64,000 nt of DNA from Apostichopus japonicus (Eukaryota > Echinodermata > Holothuroidea > Aspidochirotida > Stichopodidae): NCBI RefSeq assembly GCF_037975245.1, contig NC_092562.1, positions 12,284,001-12,348,000 of the forward strand. Direction: 5' to 3'. Positions 11,309 through 23,460 of the stretch are shown here, piece by piece (position 1 is the stretch's first letter; each line of letters begins with the position of its first letter). The notes under the pieces were generated by a model. That model did no database searches, was not told the origin of the DNA, and was given only the letters and a program-made list of their open reading frames with translations. The translations under genes were made by a program, and so were the position numbers.

Positions 11309-13632
11309 GAATCTAACTACACAAATGCAGATGACCTGAGCCACATCCAGATGCTGGAGGAAAAAATTTATAAATTGAAAGAAGACAAGAGGGTCCTGAG
11401 GACGGAAAACAAGAACTTAAGAAGAACAATTAGGTTGATGGACAGTGAGTAAAATCATTTTTTTTCTAATGGATTATACCCATACGCTAAAAAGACATGC
11501 TGGAGGGGTCTGTTTTTAATAATTTCCACAAAATGTTATCACCTGTTCACTCTTCTTTTAAATTCTTATAAGCAGAGAGATACTAGCTGTGGATGCAATG
11601 CCTTTGCACAATTTAATCTCATGGGCTCAACAGGGGGGTGGAAATTACTAATATTTCCCCCCCCCCATCCCTCGCACTGCCTTTGCCATCTTTCCTATTT
11701 CTTTGTCACACCTTGTCTCCCACTTAATTCTCTCTTTGTACTTTCAGTTTCTTTACCCTCTCTTGTGTATTAGTTCTTTTGTTGTCCTTACACCGTTTAT
11801 CTTTTAACTCTCCTCTCCCCCTGACTCCTCCCTTTGTTCACTAGTTCTTTTACTTCTTTCTTTGTGTTCAGTTCCACTTATTTTTATACAACTATCATAA
11901 TGACCGGTAAACCCCCTACCAGTGTTACAGCAGAAATACTAACTGCTTGTGATACCTATAAGGTCCCTTTGCAAAATTAAGTCAAGCACCGCACATGATT
12001 TATCTATATATATATATATAAATAGTTTTATGTGATTGGCTGATTAACATGACATGCTTTACTCTATCTATCCAGGTCTTCCAGAGCTGTTAGAGTCTGT
12101 GGAGAAGTTTAGAAAAGAAACGCCGATCCCCAGAAGCATCGAAGAAGAAGCTCCTATCTGTACACCTGTCAAGGTAAGCTTATGATTATCATGAACAGAA
12201 GAAGGAATTTATTTGCAGTGAGCTAAGGAATATGTTAAATGTCTGGTGAGAGTAAAATCTTGTAGCTGACAGAAATTCAAAGCAGTACAGCTGGAACTTT
12301 CTCAAGATGTGACTAATATTTTCTGTTGATCTCACCTTCTTTACATTTTTATTATACCAAGCAGCTGTTTCTCTTTTTTTCCAGAATTTCATTTTAAGGA
12401 TTTCTCTTTTGTATTGTAAAGGTAATGGATAATATTTACCTGTAATTTGTTAATGCTGTGATTTATGCATGTAGTAAAGCAAACTTTTACCTCAATGTGT
12501 GTATATTATTTGTGCATTTACAGTTAAAAGACGATCTGCCTTCAGGCGTAGAAAAGGTTAACAAGATTTTGGCTCGATGTAACGTGATGGAGCCGGCAAA
12601 AATGGTCAACGACATCCTAATAGGAACATTCTCAGAGGACTATCTCTCTTCGCATTCCATCACAGGGACAAATGGCACCACAAAGGAACCGATGGACCCT
12701 GTCATATTGAACAAAATCATTTGTGAGTATGCACTCAATGCGTTAGTTTTTTTCTCTTACAATGAGATCATTGGTCCACAAACATTGATACACTAATATT
12801 GGCAGGTGAACCATATTAAATTTTGTGCTCATGAATTGCAATAACTTGGCAACCACAGGTCAGAATTTCAAACTTGCTATTGTGAAATTTGGTGTTATTG
12901 TCAACAAGGGAAAGATTGATTATGACTATTAATGAGGTCAAAATTTAAAATCTTCAAATTGTAGTAACTTAATTGGCAGCCATAAGTTGGAATTTCTTCG
13001 AAGATTGTACGATGATATTGGTAGGAATCCTGTACATGCTGATGTGTATTGCAATTGATATGCATAATTATTATTGTGGCGGGGGGGGGGGGGTGGGGTG
13101 GATAATGGGACGGTTGGTCATTATCGTACTCAGTAATTTGGTGGTTCATAAATTAATGCTAATAATTCTTGTCAGTTGGTTGCCTATAATGAGTAGGTAG
13201 ACCCTATTGTTTTTGGTGCCCATAATACAAATATTACTCAAATTTTAACTTTTAAATTGCAATAGCTTGGCAACCCTTAGTTGGAATTTCTTCAAACTTT
13301 GTATGGTGATATTGATAGATAGCCTACACATGCTGATTGCAATTGATATCGTGCTTAATTATGAGGGGGGAGGCTTGGGGGGGGGGGCTTAGCGTAACTA
13401 ACAGAAGATTGTATGCACCATAGCTTGATAGCTCATCTCATGAATATTAATGAGGTCAGAGGGTCAAACGTCAATATCTTCAAAGTACAATAACAAAAGG
13501 TTTTCCTTATTTACAGCTGTTGTCATACAAAAATTCCCAGAGAAAACGCCAACAGAAGTCAAGGCCTACATAAGACAGAAGATGGCTAATGCAGTAAAAG
13601 CACAGAAAAGGAAGGCGGCAGTGGAGCAGTGA
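11309..13632 (+). CDS. BEN-domain protein, last four exons
   Basis: Spliced host gene. Exons: 11309-11444, 12076-12173, 12524-12722, 13517-13632 (TGA stop at 13630). All junctions are GT/AG and the phases agree (1, 0, 1). The first exon encodes a heptad-rich coiled coil (MLEEKIYKLKEDKRVL). The second is acidic (KFRKETPIPRSIEEEAP). The last two form a BEN-like domain: AKMVNDILIGTFSEDYLSSH, then DPVILNKII, joined across the last intron to VVIQKFPEKTPTEVKAYIRQ and a basic KAQKRKAA tail. BEN domains bind DNA or partners in chromatin regulation; coiled coil plus C-terminal BEN is a familiar arrangement. The domain call is from residue pattern only. The 5' exons are not found; a DIRS fragment occupies 8607-10953 upstream. 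AATAAA follows 65 bp after the stop. Confidence 0.72.
12836..13440. repeat. Three diverged repeats inside the last BEN-gene intron
   Basis: Units starting near 12836, 12956 and 13255 each begin with aattg(c/t)a(a/g)taact-type sequence. The last two share 'agttggaatttcttc', 'tgatattg' and 'catgctgat', with 'attgcaattgatat' downstream, and each ends in a poly-G run (13080-13093, 13377-13388). They resemble an interspersed repeat duplicated in place. They are non-coding. Confidence 0.55.
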
Positions 13633-13696
13633 CATTTTGTTATATTTGATGTTATTATGATAATTTCAGTGGTTTGTATATATTAAAGATGTTAGA

Positions 13697-13702
13697 AATA
13701 AA
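13697..13702 (+). promoter_or_regulatory. Polyadenylation signal of the BEN-domain gene
   Basis: AATAAA 65 bp after the stop codon at 13630-13632, followed by a T-rich stretch (ctttttgtattcttc). Position and context fit the gene's 3' end. Confidence 0.6.
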
Positions 13703-13829
13703 TTGACTGAACTGAGAACTTTTTGTATTCTTCTATTTAGCTTATGTGTAAATTTAGGGTAACACTGAGATAACACTATGGCTAATAGTCTGATAAATTG
13801 CAGTAAAACCATACATAAAGAAGGGTATA

Positions 13830-15125
13830 TCTATGGTAAAAGTATGGTAAAATTATGGTTAAACCATGGTATATTGTGGTAAAACTATGGTTAAAGTGTG
13901 GTAAATTGAGGAAAAGCTTGGTAAATGACGATATATTGTGGTAAATCTATAGGAAAAGCATGATAAATTAGGGTAAAACCATGGTACATATTGTGGTTAA
14001 ACTAGGGTAAAAGAAGGGAATATTTGTGGTAAAAGCATGATATATAGTGGTAAAATTACGGTAACAGTGTGGTAAATTAAGGGAAAAGCGTGGCAAATGA
14101 CGATATATTGTTGTAAATCTATGGTAAAATTAGTGTAAAACCAAGGTGAATATTGTGGTAAAACTAGGGTAAAATTGTGGTAAAAGTAGGGTATATTTGG
14201 GGTAAAAGTAGGGTAAATGCTCGGTAAATATTGTGGTAAAACTAGGGTAAAAGTCTGGTAAAAGTATAGTATATTTGGGGTAAAAGCATGGTATATTGTG
14301 GTAAACTAGTGTAAATGCATGGTAAAATTGTGGTAAATTGTGGTAAAAGTAGGGTAAATTTATGGTAAATGCATGGCAAATGTAGGGTATATTTGGGGTA
14401 AAAGTAGGGTACATTTGGGGTAAAAGCATGGTAAAATTAAGGTAAAACCATGGTAAATTGTGGTAAACTAGTGTAAATGCATGGTAAAATTATGGTAAAT
14501 TGTGGTAAAAGTAGGGTATATTTGGGGTAAAAGCGTGGTAAAAGTAGGGTATATATGGGGTAAAAGCGTGGTAAAACCATGGTATATTGCGGTAAATTTA
14601 GGGTAAATGCATGGCAAAAGTAGGGTATATTTGGGGTAAAAGTAGGGTATATTTGGGGTAAAACCACGGTATATTGTGGTAAACTAGTGTAAATGCATGG
14701 TAAAATTGTGGTAAAAGTAGGGTATATTTGGGGTAAAAGCGTGGTAAAAGTAGGGTATATATGGGGTAAAAGCGTGGTAAAACTATGGTACATTGCGGTA
14801 AATTTAGGGTAAATGCATGGTAAATGTCAGGTAAATTTGGGGTAAAACCGTGGTAAATTTGTGGTAAAACCGTGGTAAATTTGCGGTAATGTACTACGGT
14901 AAATGCATGGTAAAAGTAAGGTAAATTGTGGTAAAACCGTGGTAAATTTGCGGTAAAAGCATGGTAAATTTGCGGTAATGTACTACGGTAAACCGCGGTT
15001 TACCGCATCCATAGGGCCAAAACACCGCGGTAATGTACAACAAATTTACCGCAGTTTTACCGCGGTTTTACCGTAGTAAAAGTGTGGTAAGTTACCGCGG
15101 TAAATTTGTGGTAAATTTTTTGCTG
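13830..15125. repeat. GGTAAA-rich minisatellite array
   Basis: About 1.3 kb made almost wholly of degenerate units containing (g/t)ggtaaa, such as ggtaaaagcatggtaaa and ggtatatttggggtaaaag, with a basic spacing of about 7 bp grouped in roughly 14-15 bp units and longer duplicated blocks (compare 14286-14420 with 14455-14640). The array is strongly purine-skewed on the plus strand. Apparent minus-strand proteins rich in YPTFTT-type repeats are artefacts of the array. After 15005 the units appear as ttaccgc/ttttaccgc, that is, partly in inverse orientation. The array ends in 'ttttttgctgggtagg' at about 15130. Confidence 0.85.
14986..15005. other. 20-bp perfect palindrome at the array's strand switch
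   Basis: cggtaaaccgcggtttaccg reads the same on both strands. Left of it the units read ggtaaa; right of it ttacc units predominate at first. It therefore marks a head-to-head junction of the minisatellite and is able to extrude a hairpin. Confidence 0.8.
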
Positions 15126-15338
15126 GGTAGGCTAGAGGCTAGTTCACAATCCCAAAGAAGAGAATGCCCAGGGACACTGGGATATTAATTTAACAATAAC
15201 AGTTTAGGAAAGACAAAATCCCCACACCCCTCCTGAATACTCAATATAGTTCCCTCTGAGACTAAGAGGATATTTTAGGCCAGTTGAGCACAACTGCCCG
15301 TACCTTAAGTCTCGAATTTTCAACATTTCTTCTTTGCT

Positions 15339-17350
15339 ATGGCTTATGTAAAACCAATATCGTATGTACAATTTCAACTAAAGCACCACCCCTATCTCAA
15401 AATAGATAAGAGTAAAGTTCCTAAACAGATTCAAGAGCCCAGCAACTTAGACATTCCAGTCACAAATACTGCACTAAATTTAACTTCTAGCCCCACAGTA
15501 TCACAAACAGGCCATTACAATGTTAGGCTTAGCACTATAGGCCTTCTGAAAGCAAACACCTCTTCAACAATACATTAAACAATCCTGGAGTTACACACAG
15601 GCCTAGTAGTAATTCTGAAAGTGAATTTGAAGAGCTTTCACCATTTTCTAGTAGCCAGTCAGATGTTGATGAAATGAGCCTCTCTGATCAGTTGGGGGAA
15701 ACAGCAGTATCTAGTTTGTTAAACATTTTAAAACCATACCACATAGATTTGCCAAAGGATCCAAGATCACTTCTAAAGCCCATTAAAGACATTTCTTTTG
15801 AAAACATAGCAGGGACATAGCAAAACATAGCAAGTACTATCGCTTTGGCATTGCTAACTACATTAAATAAAAAATGCAGTTATCACAGCCATGTAAAGAA
15901 TCTATCTCAATTAAAATTAACATTGATGGTCTACCCCTGTTTCGCAGTTCAAATATGCAGTTCTGGCCAATTTTGGGGATCACTGATCAAATTTTGACAG
16001 TACACCATTTCCAATTGGAATATTTTCTGGAATGTCGAAACCATCTCCAGTTAATGAATTCTTAAAACCATTAATTGACGAGGTTACAAGTCTCGAAGAA
16101 CATGGTATTGAGCATTGTGGGGCAAAATACCAATTTTCAATATCTGCTGTTATTTTTGATGCCCCAGCTCGTGCCTTAATAAAGCATGTAAAATGGCATT
16201 CCTCCTACAAAGGCTGTGATCGGTGCATACAAACTGGAACTTGGATGGGAAAAATGGTGTACAAAGAAAGTGCAGATAGTTTAAGAACTGACGAAAGTTT
16301 CCAACAAATGCTTGACGAAGATCACCACCTTGAACAATCTCCATTTTCATCTACTTCTATAGGATTAGTTTCCCAATTTCCATTAGATTATATGCATCTG
16401 GTGTGTTTGGGTGTTACTCGTAAACTGCTGGGTTTGTGGATGAAAGGTCCGCTCAAAACTAGAATGCCAACCAGAGTGATCAATGAAATTTCTGAGAAGA
16501 TGATTTCACAAGGGAGTTTTCAAGAAAACCTAGATGACTCTGAGAAGTTGATAGATGGAAGGCTACGGAGTTCCGTCAATTCTTAGTCTACACTGGTCCA
16601 TTAGTCCTTTCTAGCCAAATACCAGTGAACCTTTACCACAACTTCATGCAGCTTTCCGTTGCAGTTCAAATTCTGTTGTCACCAAGGCTTTGTAACCAAT
16701 CATCATTGATTGATTATTTGGAAGAATTATTAAAACTGTTTGCTGCACATTTCTCCAAATTGTATGGCAAGGAAATGGTAGTGTACAATGTACATTGTTT
16801 GCTTCATCTTGCTGATGATGCACGTAAATATGGTCCACTAGATAATGTTTCTGCATTTCCATTTGAAAGTTATTTGGGCACATTGAAGAAAATGGTGAAA
16901 AAGCCATTACTGCGGCAAGTAGTTGGGCATCTGTTGAGAAAGGGGGAAATTCAGAAAGCATGAAGAACAATGAGTGCACTATCCTCAAACAAGAACATTC
17001 AAATGGGCCAGTGCCAGAAGGACATTTAGCTATGTCACAGTATGCCTACTTTTATCACAAAGATTTGAATGTCCATATAACTCTTTGTACTGGGGACAAT
17101 TGTGTTCAAATAGGGAATGATGTGTGCCTAGTGCAAAACTTTTTTGTTACCAATGATGTATGTGGTTTATGGATCATTCACTCACAAGGAAAATTATTTT
17201 AGCTATCCTTGTGAATCAATGTGTATAGGAATTTTACAAGTTGACAGTATAAGTGAAAATCTACAGGTATCACATTCGAGGGAAATTTTCAAAAAATATG
17301 TACCTTTACCACATAGAAATTGGTTCATTGCTATGCCTATCCGACATTAA
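15339..17350 (+). pseudogene. Decayed transposase of the animal EnSpm/CACTA-like type
   Basis: Remnant of a DNA-transposon transposase recognised from a series of blocks that fall in different frames: DLPKDPRSLLKPIKD (about 15755), YYRFGIANYIK (about 15838, followed by an in-frame TAA), INIDGLPLFRSSNMQFWPIL (about 15917), then a frame change to NEFLKPLIDEVTSLEEHGI, ISAVIFDAPARALIKHVKWH, CDRCIQTGTW, SLRTDESFQ, and FPLDYMHLVCLGVTRKLLG (about 16380, containing the acidic residues typical of the family). Another frame change near 16570 leads to LYGKEMVVYNVHCLLHLADD and GPLDNVSAFPFESYLGTLKK (to about 16900). A final segment runs to 17350. At least four frame changes or stops make it non-functional. 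The family assignment rests on recalled conservation of these motifs. Confidence 0.75.
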
Positions 17351-17491
17351 AGAGCAAGTTTATATTAAGGAGACTTGAGGCCAGTTACTGTTAGTTTAAG
17401 TTTAATGTTATACATTTTAACACTTCATTTACTTACATATATGATCATCACTTTAACATAAATTAGAAAAATTATATTACTCAATCTTAGC

Positions 17492-20400
17492 ATGGACCCA
17501 TTGTATCACATTGTGGATTTTACGGACTCTAAGGAGATAGCCATCATCAATGAGAAATGGATGGCTTCTGAGGGTACTTGTTTGTGGCCCCCCTTCAAAT
17601 CTTCAGCAAGTTTGGCAAAGGCTCTGAAGACTACCACAGAGCCCGAGACAAGTTGGAAGGCTTTTAAAATAAGAAAACTATATGCAACAAGTAAGTAAAA
17701 ATTATGTTAAATATAATTGAAGGGTGTGTCTTCATACTCTCTATTTGCCCCCATTTCTAAGTACTGGTTTTAATACTTGTTGCTAATGTGCTACACAGCT
17801 CAGCCCAGAAGTTTGAGATGAAATGTTGGAGAACAGTAAATAAATTAATGCAGTAACCACCATTGAACGCACTGTTTCACCACGATGGGCTATGAACTCA
17901 CAAGTGCTCTGTCCAGTGGTTACCTAATCTATAAGGAACCCCCCACCCCGTCTCATGCCCTTTGTTTATCCTTCTCATTTTTGCTGGGTTATGCAACTGT
18001 TTCCTGATATTTTTCAATTTACCAAGGAATAAAATAAACATGTTAACTTCACAAATTCAAAGTAAAGGTATTCAAATACATGGGGCATATTTTATATTAT
18101 TCCATACAGATTCATATGACAAGGCAGTTTCCAAACTAAGGCAGGCTGAAGATGAGTCAGACCTACAGACAGGAGATGAGGAAGTAACCATAGAAAGAAA
18201 ACGAAAGTAAGTCCCAACACAGCAAAAAGACTGATAGAGTCACACATGTATACAAAGCAGTGAAGCACCAAAGTATAATTATCACCAAGTTTCTCTTTTC
18301 AACTGGGGTGGGAGGGTGATTTGTTAGCGTAAAAGTGGTCAAAGTAAGATAGATTTTAGGTTATCATTATTGTACTATGGTAATTTAATTTTTTTTTATA
18401 TATTTTTTTTATTGCAGACCTAATCAACATGGTTGAAAGCTCGAGTGATGAGGAGTTTCCTGCCTCACCAAAGCGACCCAGACCACCATCATTTCCATCA
18501 ACTTCAACACCTGTAACTCCGCTTGCTCTATCTCCTGCCCCACCACGCTCTCCAACCCCACCTTGCTTCCCCAACCAAACTTTGGACAATAGTGCAGCCT
18601 CTTCTTTCCATTTCCCTGGTAATTTTCTTTTAACTCTTTTCAATTATTTATAAGCATTGTACATTAGCTCTATTGGTTTACAGAATTTTCAGCTTCATTA
18701 AATTAAAGCAATTGACACATGTTTGAATTGTTTTAATTAAAAAAATGCTAAGGTATGAAGACAAAGTAATATTTGTTACTATTTAATATTATTTATTTAT
18801 ATTCTTGTGAATTGTTATTTATTATTAAATTGATGCTAAATATGCAACAACAAAAAATGAAAGACCTAATGTACAGTATAATTTTTTAAGGGAACACAGT
18901 TTTACTATGACACATGGAGTTTATAGGAATGTAACTAAGTGTGTTTTGTTGTTGTCAACTTTTCTTAGATTTTGAAAAAAGGGTAATCTCTGATGCTGAT
19001 GGAGATTAAGGCGGAGGTTCAGCACAACAAGGAGTTGCTAAAAACACTGACTGAGGCAAACGTCCTACCAGAGAGTGAAGAAGACGATTGGCTAAATGAA
19101 TTTCCTCTAAAGTCCCTTGAAGGTATAACTTCTTTGGAGGAAAAACCTAAACATGACACAGGATCAAGGAAAAAACTGGTAAGAAATGTTTTTTGTGTGT
19201 TTTTGATTGCACGTTTTAAAGAAACCAGTAGTGTAAGCGTTCTATGATTGAGTTTTATACTAAATGTAACTTGTTGTAATTTTGTGCTCCATCAATTTGT
19301 AATATAAAGTTAATGAAAACCTTTTCACAGCCATATTAAATAGACATATGATGCTATGTGGTCTATAAGTCTCATATATCAACCCAAGTTATAAGTGTAG
19401 ATGGCACAGTTTAAATTTGCTCTATGAGCCTTATAATTGCATATTGCTTTAAAAATTGCATTATTTTTTTTAACTGGGAGTGGTAGGAGTCTTACAGTTT
19501 TAAACAATCTTGCCAAACTCTTAGATACTTATGCACCCAGTGACCCCACTCCTGTCATACGTGGTATGTCATAAGTCATACATCTATCTGAGATATATTT
19601 GCATTATTTTTTGAAAAAATTGTATCTCTGTTAACTACATACATTTTGAAATATATTACTTTTTAATTATACTTCTTGTAGTAATGTTTACCAAATACAT
19701 ATTTTTAGCAAATAAATTAATTACAACTAATGTAATACTAATAGTAGTGTGGTGGTAAATAACAAGTAAACAATTCATAACTTATTACAACTGGATAACA
19801 TAAACTTTGTTCCTAAATAAATTTCATTTTTTTTCGCCATCACCTCCTTTATATATAGGTCCAGAAGCTGTCTATGATAGGTGGGACCAATTTGGATAGT
19901 AGTGTAAGAAGGATTTTATTCTTCCTAATGAGCAGTGCCTTGGCCACAAAATTCAACTGGTTAGGCAGGGAGAGTGCCGAAAAGAAAGCCTTTTCTACCC
20001 TTCTTCTGAAAGATTTGATTTTTAATAAGTATACAAATGCCTATAATTACAAAATCGTCCCAGTTGTTCAAATGATATATATACTGTGACAAACTAACAA
20101 TGCTTCAATGATGCATCATGTTACATGTAGAAAAGCTTCACACTGAACTACACACAAACATTATGCACTGTATACATCTTTCCCAAAAGGCCAAGGCCCA
20201 TATTTTAACCATCAAGCAACTTTGTGTAGATTTAATGGTTTTGTCAGACTGCAATGTGTGACTGTAATTCATATAAGATAATGTACTCATCTTTGCAAAG
20301 TGCTGAGCAGAGCAGTAAAATTGGACCAAGTTGATAAGTATCATCAATGCCCTCCAATCATTTGGGATGAGACTTGCCTGAAATAAACAACATAATATCA

Positions 20401-20643
20401 ATTAAGCCATGCGGTCAGTCATTAGATTACATTTTCTCTTGGTTTATTCATGTGATTATACTTATAATTGCTCTTCGTTTTTTCCTATTGTTCCTAGGGG
20501 CCATCTCAAGAAACCCTTTGACAAAAACAGCAACCCAGTCACAGGTGGAAGCAGTCATTAAATTATGGCTAAAACATGCTGCAGACCGGACTGGTGCCCG
20601 CAAGGACAGGCAGGCACAACAGCCAGATTGTCAGCTTGATTAA
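17492..20643 (+). pseudogene. DUF4806-like partner protein of the transposase, multi-exon, decayed
   Basis: Starts with ATG at 17492. Exon-like blocks: 17492-17690 (MDPLYHIVDFTDSKEIAII...GTCLWPPFKSS), 18110-18206 (SYDKAVSKLRQAEDESDLQT), 18418-18618 (acidic/Pro-rich, DEEFPASPKRPRPP), 18969-19178 (MEIKAEVQHNKELLKTL, then FPLKSLEGITSLEE), 19859 to about 20030 (LSMIGGTNLDSSVRRIL, ATKFNWLGR) and 20504-20643 (TKTATQSQVEAVIKLWLKH, stop). This order matches DUF4806-type animal proteins. Exons one and two join in phase. Joining 18206 to 18418 gives an early stop, the 18969 exon needs a one-base shift before MEIKAEV, and no donor fits the 19859 block. I infer decay, though a missed small exon could explain one break. 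It sits 140 bp behind the transposase on the same strand, suggesting one two-gene transposon. Confidence 0.6.
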
Positions 20644-20649
20644 AGTCAA

Positions 20650-22250
20650 ATACTTTAACTTCAACATAAACCTAGATCATCTTTCCATTATCAATATCAA
20701 GACTGCTTTCCCATTGTTTAACTTTAGTGTGACACTTTTGAACTGTCATTAAACTGTTCCTTTCACTAAACATGCCTTGTAAATAGTAATGGCTATATTA
20801 TAGTCTTCTAACACATTTTGAAGACTATGCAGTAAAAGTAATCAGTAAAAAAATCTTGCAGGGTCTACATCCTTGCATCAAATGCAAATTCTATTTTCCT
20901 AGTGAAAGATTTTTTATTACAATTCAAAGTAGTCCTTAGCCTCATATCAGCCCAAAGTGCCTGCATGACATACTGTATAAACTACATGCTGGTGATATTC
21001 TGTTTGCTTCCTGGCTCCTCCAGTGCCTTTCCCAGAGGATGGTGCTACTTTTTTCTTACAAATTAAGAGTGCTTAAATACAAAATGGTGAGTTATTATAT
21101 AAGATTGATAGTGACCAGAAGCCATTCTGGCAATTTTCTTATCCCACCATATTTTTGGTGACTATTATCAAGTTATCATCCCCAGTTTAAAAGTAGTCTG
21201 CATAGGCCCCAAATTATAGCACTTTATAATTGCTAGACATTTTCAAAAAGTATTTTCCTGGAGGTTGTTATTCTCCAAATTGTTCTCGGACATTTTCTTA
21301 ATGAACACCCAAGATGAAAGAATTCTCAGTGGGGTAAATTTCTTCAAAGGCGGTAATAAAAACAATTTAAGAATTATGACCAAAGGTGACCATATTTAAA
21401 TTTCTGGCATATTTCCCAGAAATACTGCATACCTTTAAAATTAGCACTGCTACATGCTGGTTGATACGCAGACCGACTTTACAAAAAAAAAATTCTTACA
21501 AAGGAAATTCTGGCCTGAACTTTAATCTAAGTTAGAGGGTGTTGGGATTCAAGCATTAGCCCAATAAGCTACAAATAAAAATAGTATATACAAATATTGT
21601 ACTGCAACTATATACCAACTGCTATTGAAAACATCGGTTGATACTTGATAGGTCCACGGCATATGCCCTTCCTGTACAGACTGTAGTGTTATCCAGGCAT
21701 GATCAATTCGGTATCTTATTTCTACTCTGCAGTTATTGACTAAGCAACTGAGAACGAGTAACATGATGATTAAACAACTGATGGGATAAATATGTACTTA
21801 CCTATCAACTCTATCGATACTGCTCATTCCGTGTTTTTGGTAGCACGATATCTATATTATTGCGTTTATTCTCGTATTAATTGGAAAAAAAAGTTATTAG
21901 GCTGGAATGGCGATCCGTAACAAGTGTTATGAGGCGGTTTACTGCTGCCAGTGTGACGACGCCTTGTGAGCTCGGTGTAACTGGTATCTCGATTTCTCGC
22001 CCTTGCTCAAGTAAATGAGTCAAATATTCCGTTGATTATAAGATTACCTCTCCCGTCTCTAAATTAAAGTCCAATTAGCGTTGTTAAGTTACTTCAAGAT
22101 ACTGATAAGAAACCATGTTTACTTAAATAGCCTGTACGTCCGCAAACAACGATCACTAGCTAAGAGCGATTGTTTCGACTAACTTTTCCCTAATGACATG
22201 CCTCTGAAATAACAACTCCGCACTTGGGCTCACTCATGTTCGGGCATCTG
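20650..22250. other. No gene recognised; CpG-richer segment at 21790-22180
   Basis: AT-rich and featureless until about 21790. From there to about 22180 CpG frequency rises (cgatccg, gacgacgcc, tcgcccttg), and on the minus strand the sequence 'gagttgatag|gtaagtac' at about 21800 looks like a splice donor, so this could be a promoter and first non-coding exon of a minus-strand gene. The minus-strand open frame 21549-21764 has no recognisable domain. Confidence 0.35.
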
Positions 22251-22254
22251 GTCT

Positions 22255-23460
22255 GAAAACCTAATTTCAAGCTTTTTTGCGAAAAAAACACTTAGCCCCG
22301 CCCCTCACTAATAATAATGAGATTGGACAATCTGTCACCAAAGCCATATAGAGAACTTTACTCCCGTACCACCAAACCAAGTTTGATGAAAATCGAACTT
22401 ACAGTTGCCGTGATATTGACATTTTGAGGAATTCACTCTAAACTCTGCCCACTTATAAATGTTCATGATATTGGCACCAAAATAAATAGGGATCGTCTAC
22501 TCATGATGGGTAACCTATGTACCAAGTATGACATCAATCCCCCTTGGGATTGCTGAGAAAACCTATAATTTCAAGTTTTTTTGCAAAAACAACACTTAGC
22601 TCCGCCCCTCATGAATAATAATGAGATTGGACAAATTGTCACCATATTCATATCGAGGACTTTCCTCTAGTACCACCAAACCAAGTTCCATGAAAATTGA
22701 ACTTACGTTTGCGAAGATATTGACATTTGTTGAAAATCACTCTAAGCCCTGCCCACTCATTAATATTCATGATATTAGCACAAAAAAAATAGGGATCGTC
22801 TACTCATGATGGGTAACCTATGTACCAAGTATGACATCAATCCCCCTTGGGATTGCTGAGAAAACCTAATTTCAAGCTTTTTTGCGAAAAAAACACTTAG
22901 CCCCGCCCCTCACTAATAATAATGAGATTGGACAATCTGTCACCAAAGCCATATAGAGAACTTTACTCCCGTACCACCAAACCAAGTTTGATGAAAATCG
23001 AACTTACAGTTGCCGTGATATTGACATTTTGAGGAATTCACTCTAAGCTCTGCCCACTTATAAATGTTCATGATATTGGCACCAAAATAAATAGGGATCG
23101 TCTACTCATGATGGGTAACCTATGTACCAAGTATGACATCAATCCCCCTTGGGATTGCTGAGAAAACCTATAATTTCAAGTTTTTTTGCGAAAAACAACA
23201 CTTAGCTCCGCCCCTCATGAATAATAATGAGATTAGACAAATTGTCACCATATTCATATCGAGGACTTTCCTCTAGTACCACCAAACCAAGTTCCATGAA
23301 AATTGAACTTACGTTTGCGAAGATATTGACATTTGTTGAAAATCACTCTAAGCCCTGCCCACTCATTAATATTCATGATATTAGCACAAAAAAAACAGGG
23401 ATCGTCTACTCATGATGGGTAACCTATGAACCAAGAATGAGATCCATCCACCTTGTGCCC
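22255..23460. repeat. Dimeric tandem repeat (A-B-A-B), 302-303 bp monomers, 605 bp dimers
   Basis: Four monomers start with gaaaacct at 22255, 22557, 22860 and 23162. Monomers 1 and 3 are almost identical, as are 2 and 4; 1 and 2 differ clearly (for example cactaataataatgag versus catgaataataatgag). The array therefore arose by duplication of a two-monomer unit. Each monomer holds cttagc(c/t)ccgcccctca, caccaaaccaagtt and ctcatgatgggtaaccta. A 62-codon frame recurs in monomers 2 and 4 only because they are copies. The A-rich run, gggatc and 'atgggctatgaac' stretch at 33845-33905 resembles the tail of this unit. Confidence 0.9.

Noticed and set aside
14130-14793. Minus-strand open frames rich in YPTFTT/LPQFYH repeats
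   Set aside because: They are translations of the GGTAAA minisatellite; period and composition explain them fully.
21549-21764. Minus-strand 71-codon ORF with a hydrophobic start
   Set aside because: No domain, AT-rich, no consistent splice sites; the potential acceptor is only about 25 bp from the nearby donor.
22621-23415. Two nearly identical 62-codon frames
   Set aside because: Identical only because they lie in duplicated monomers; the other monomers do not keep the frame.
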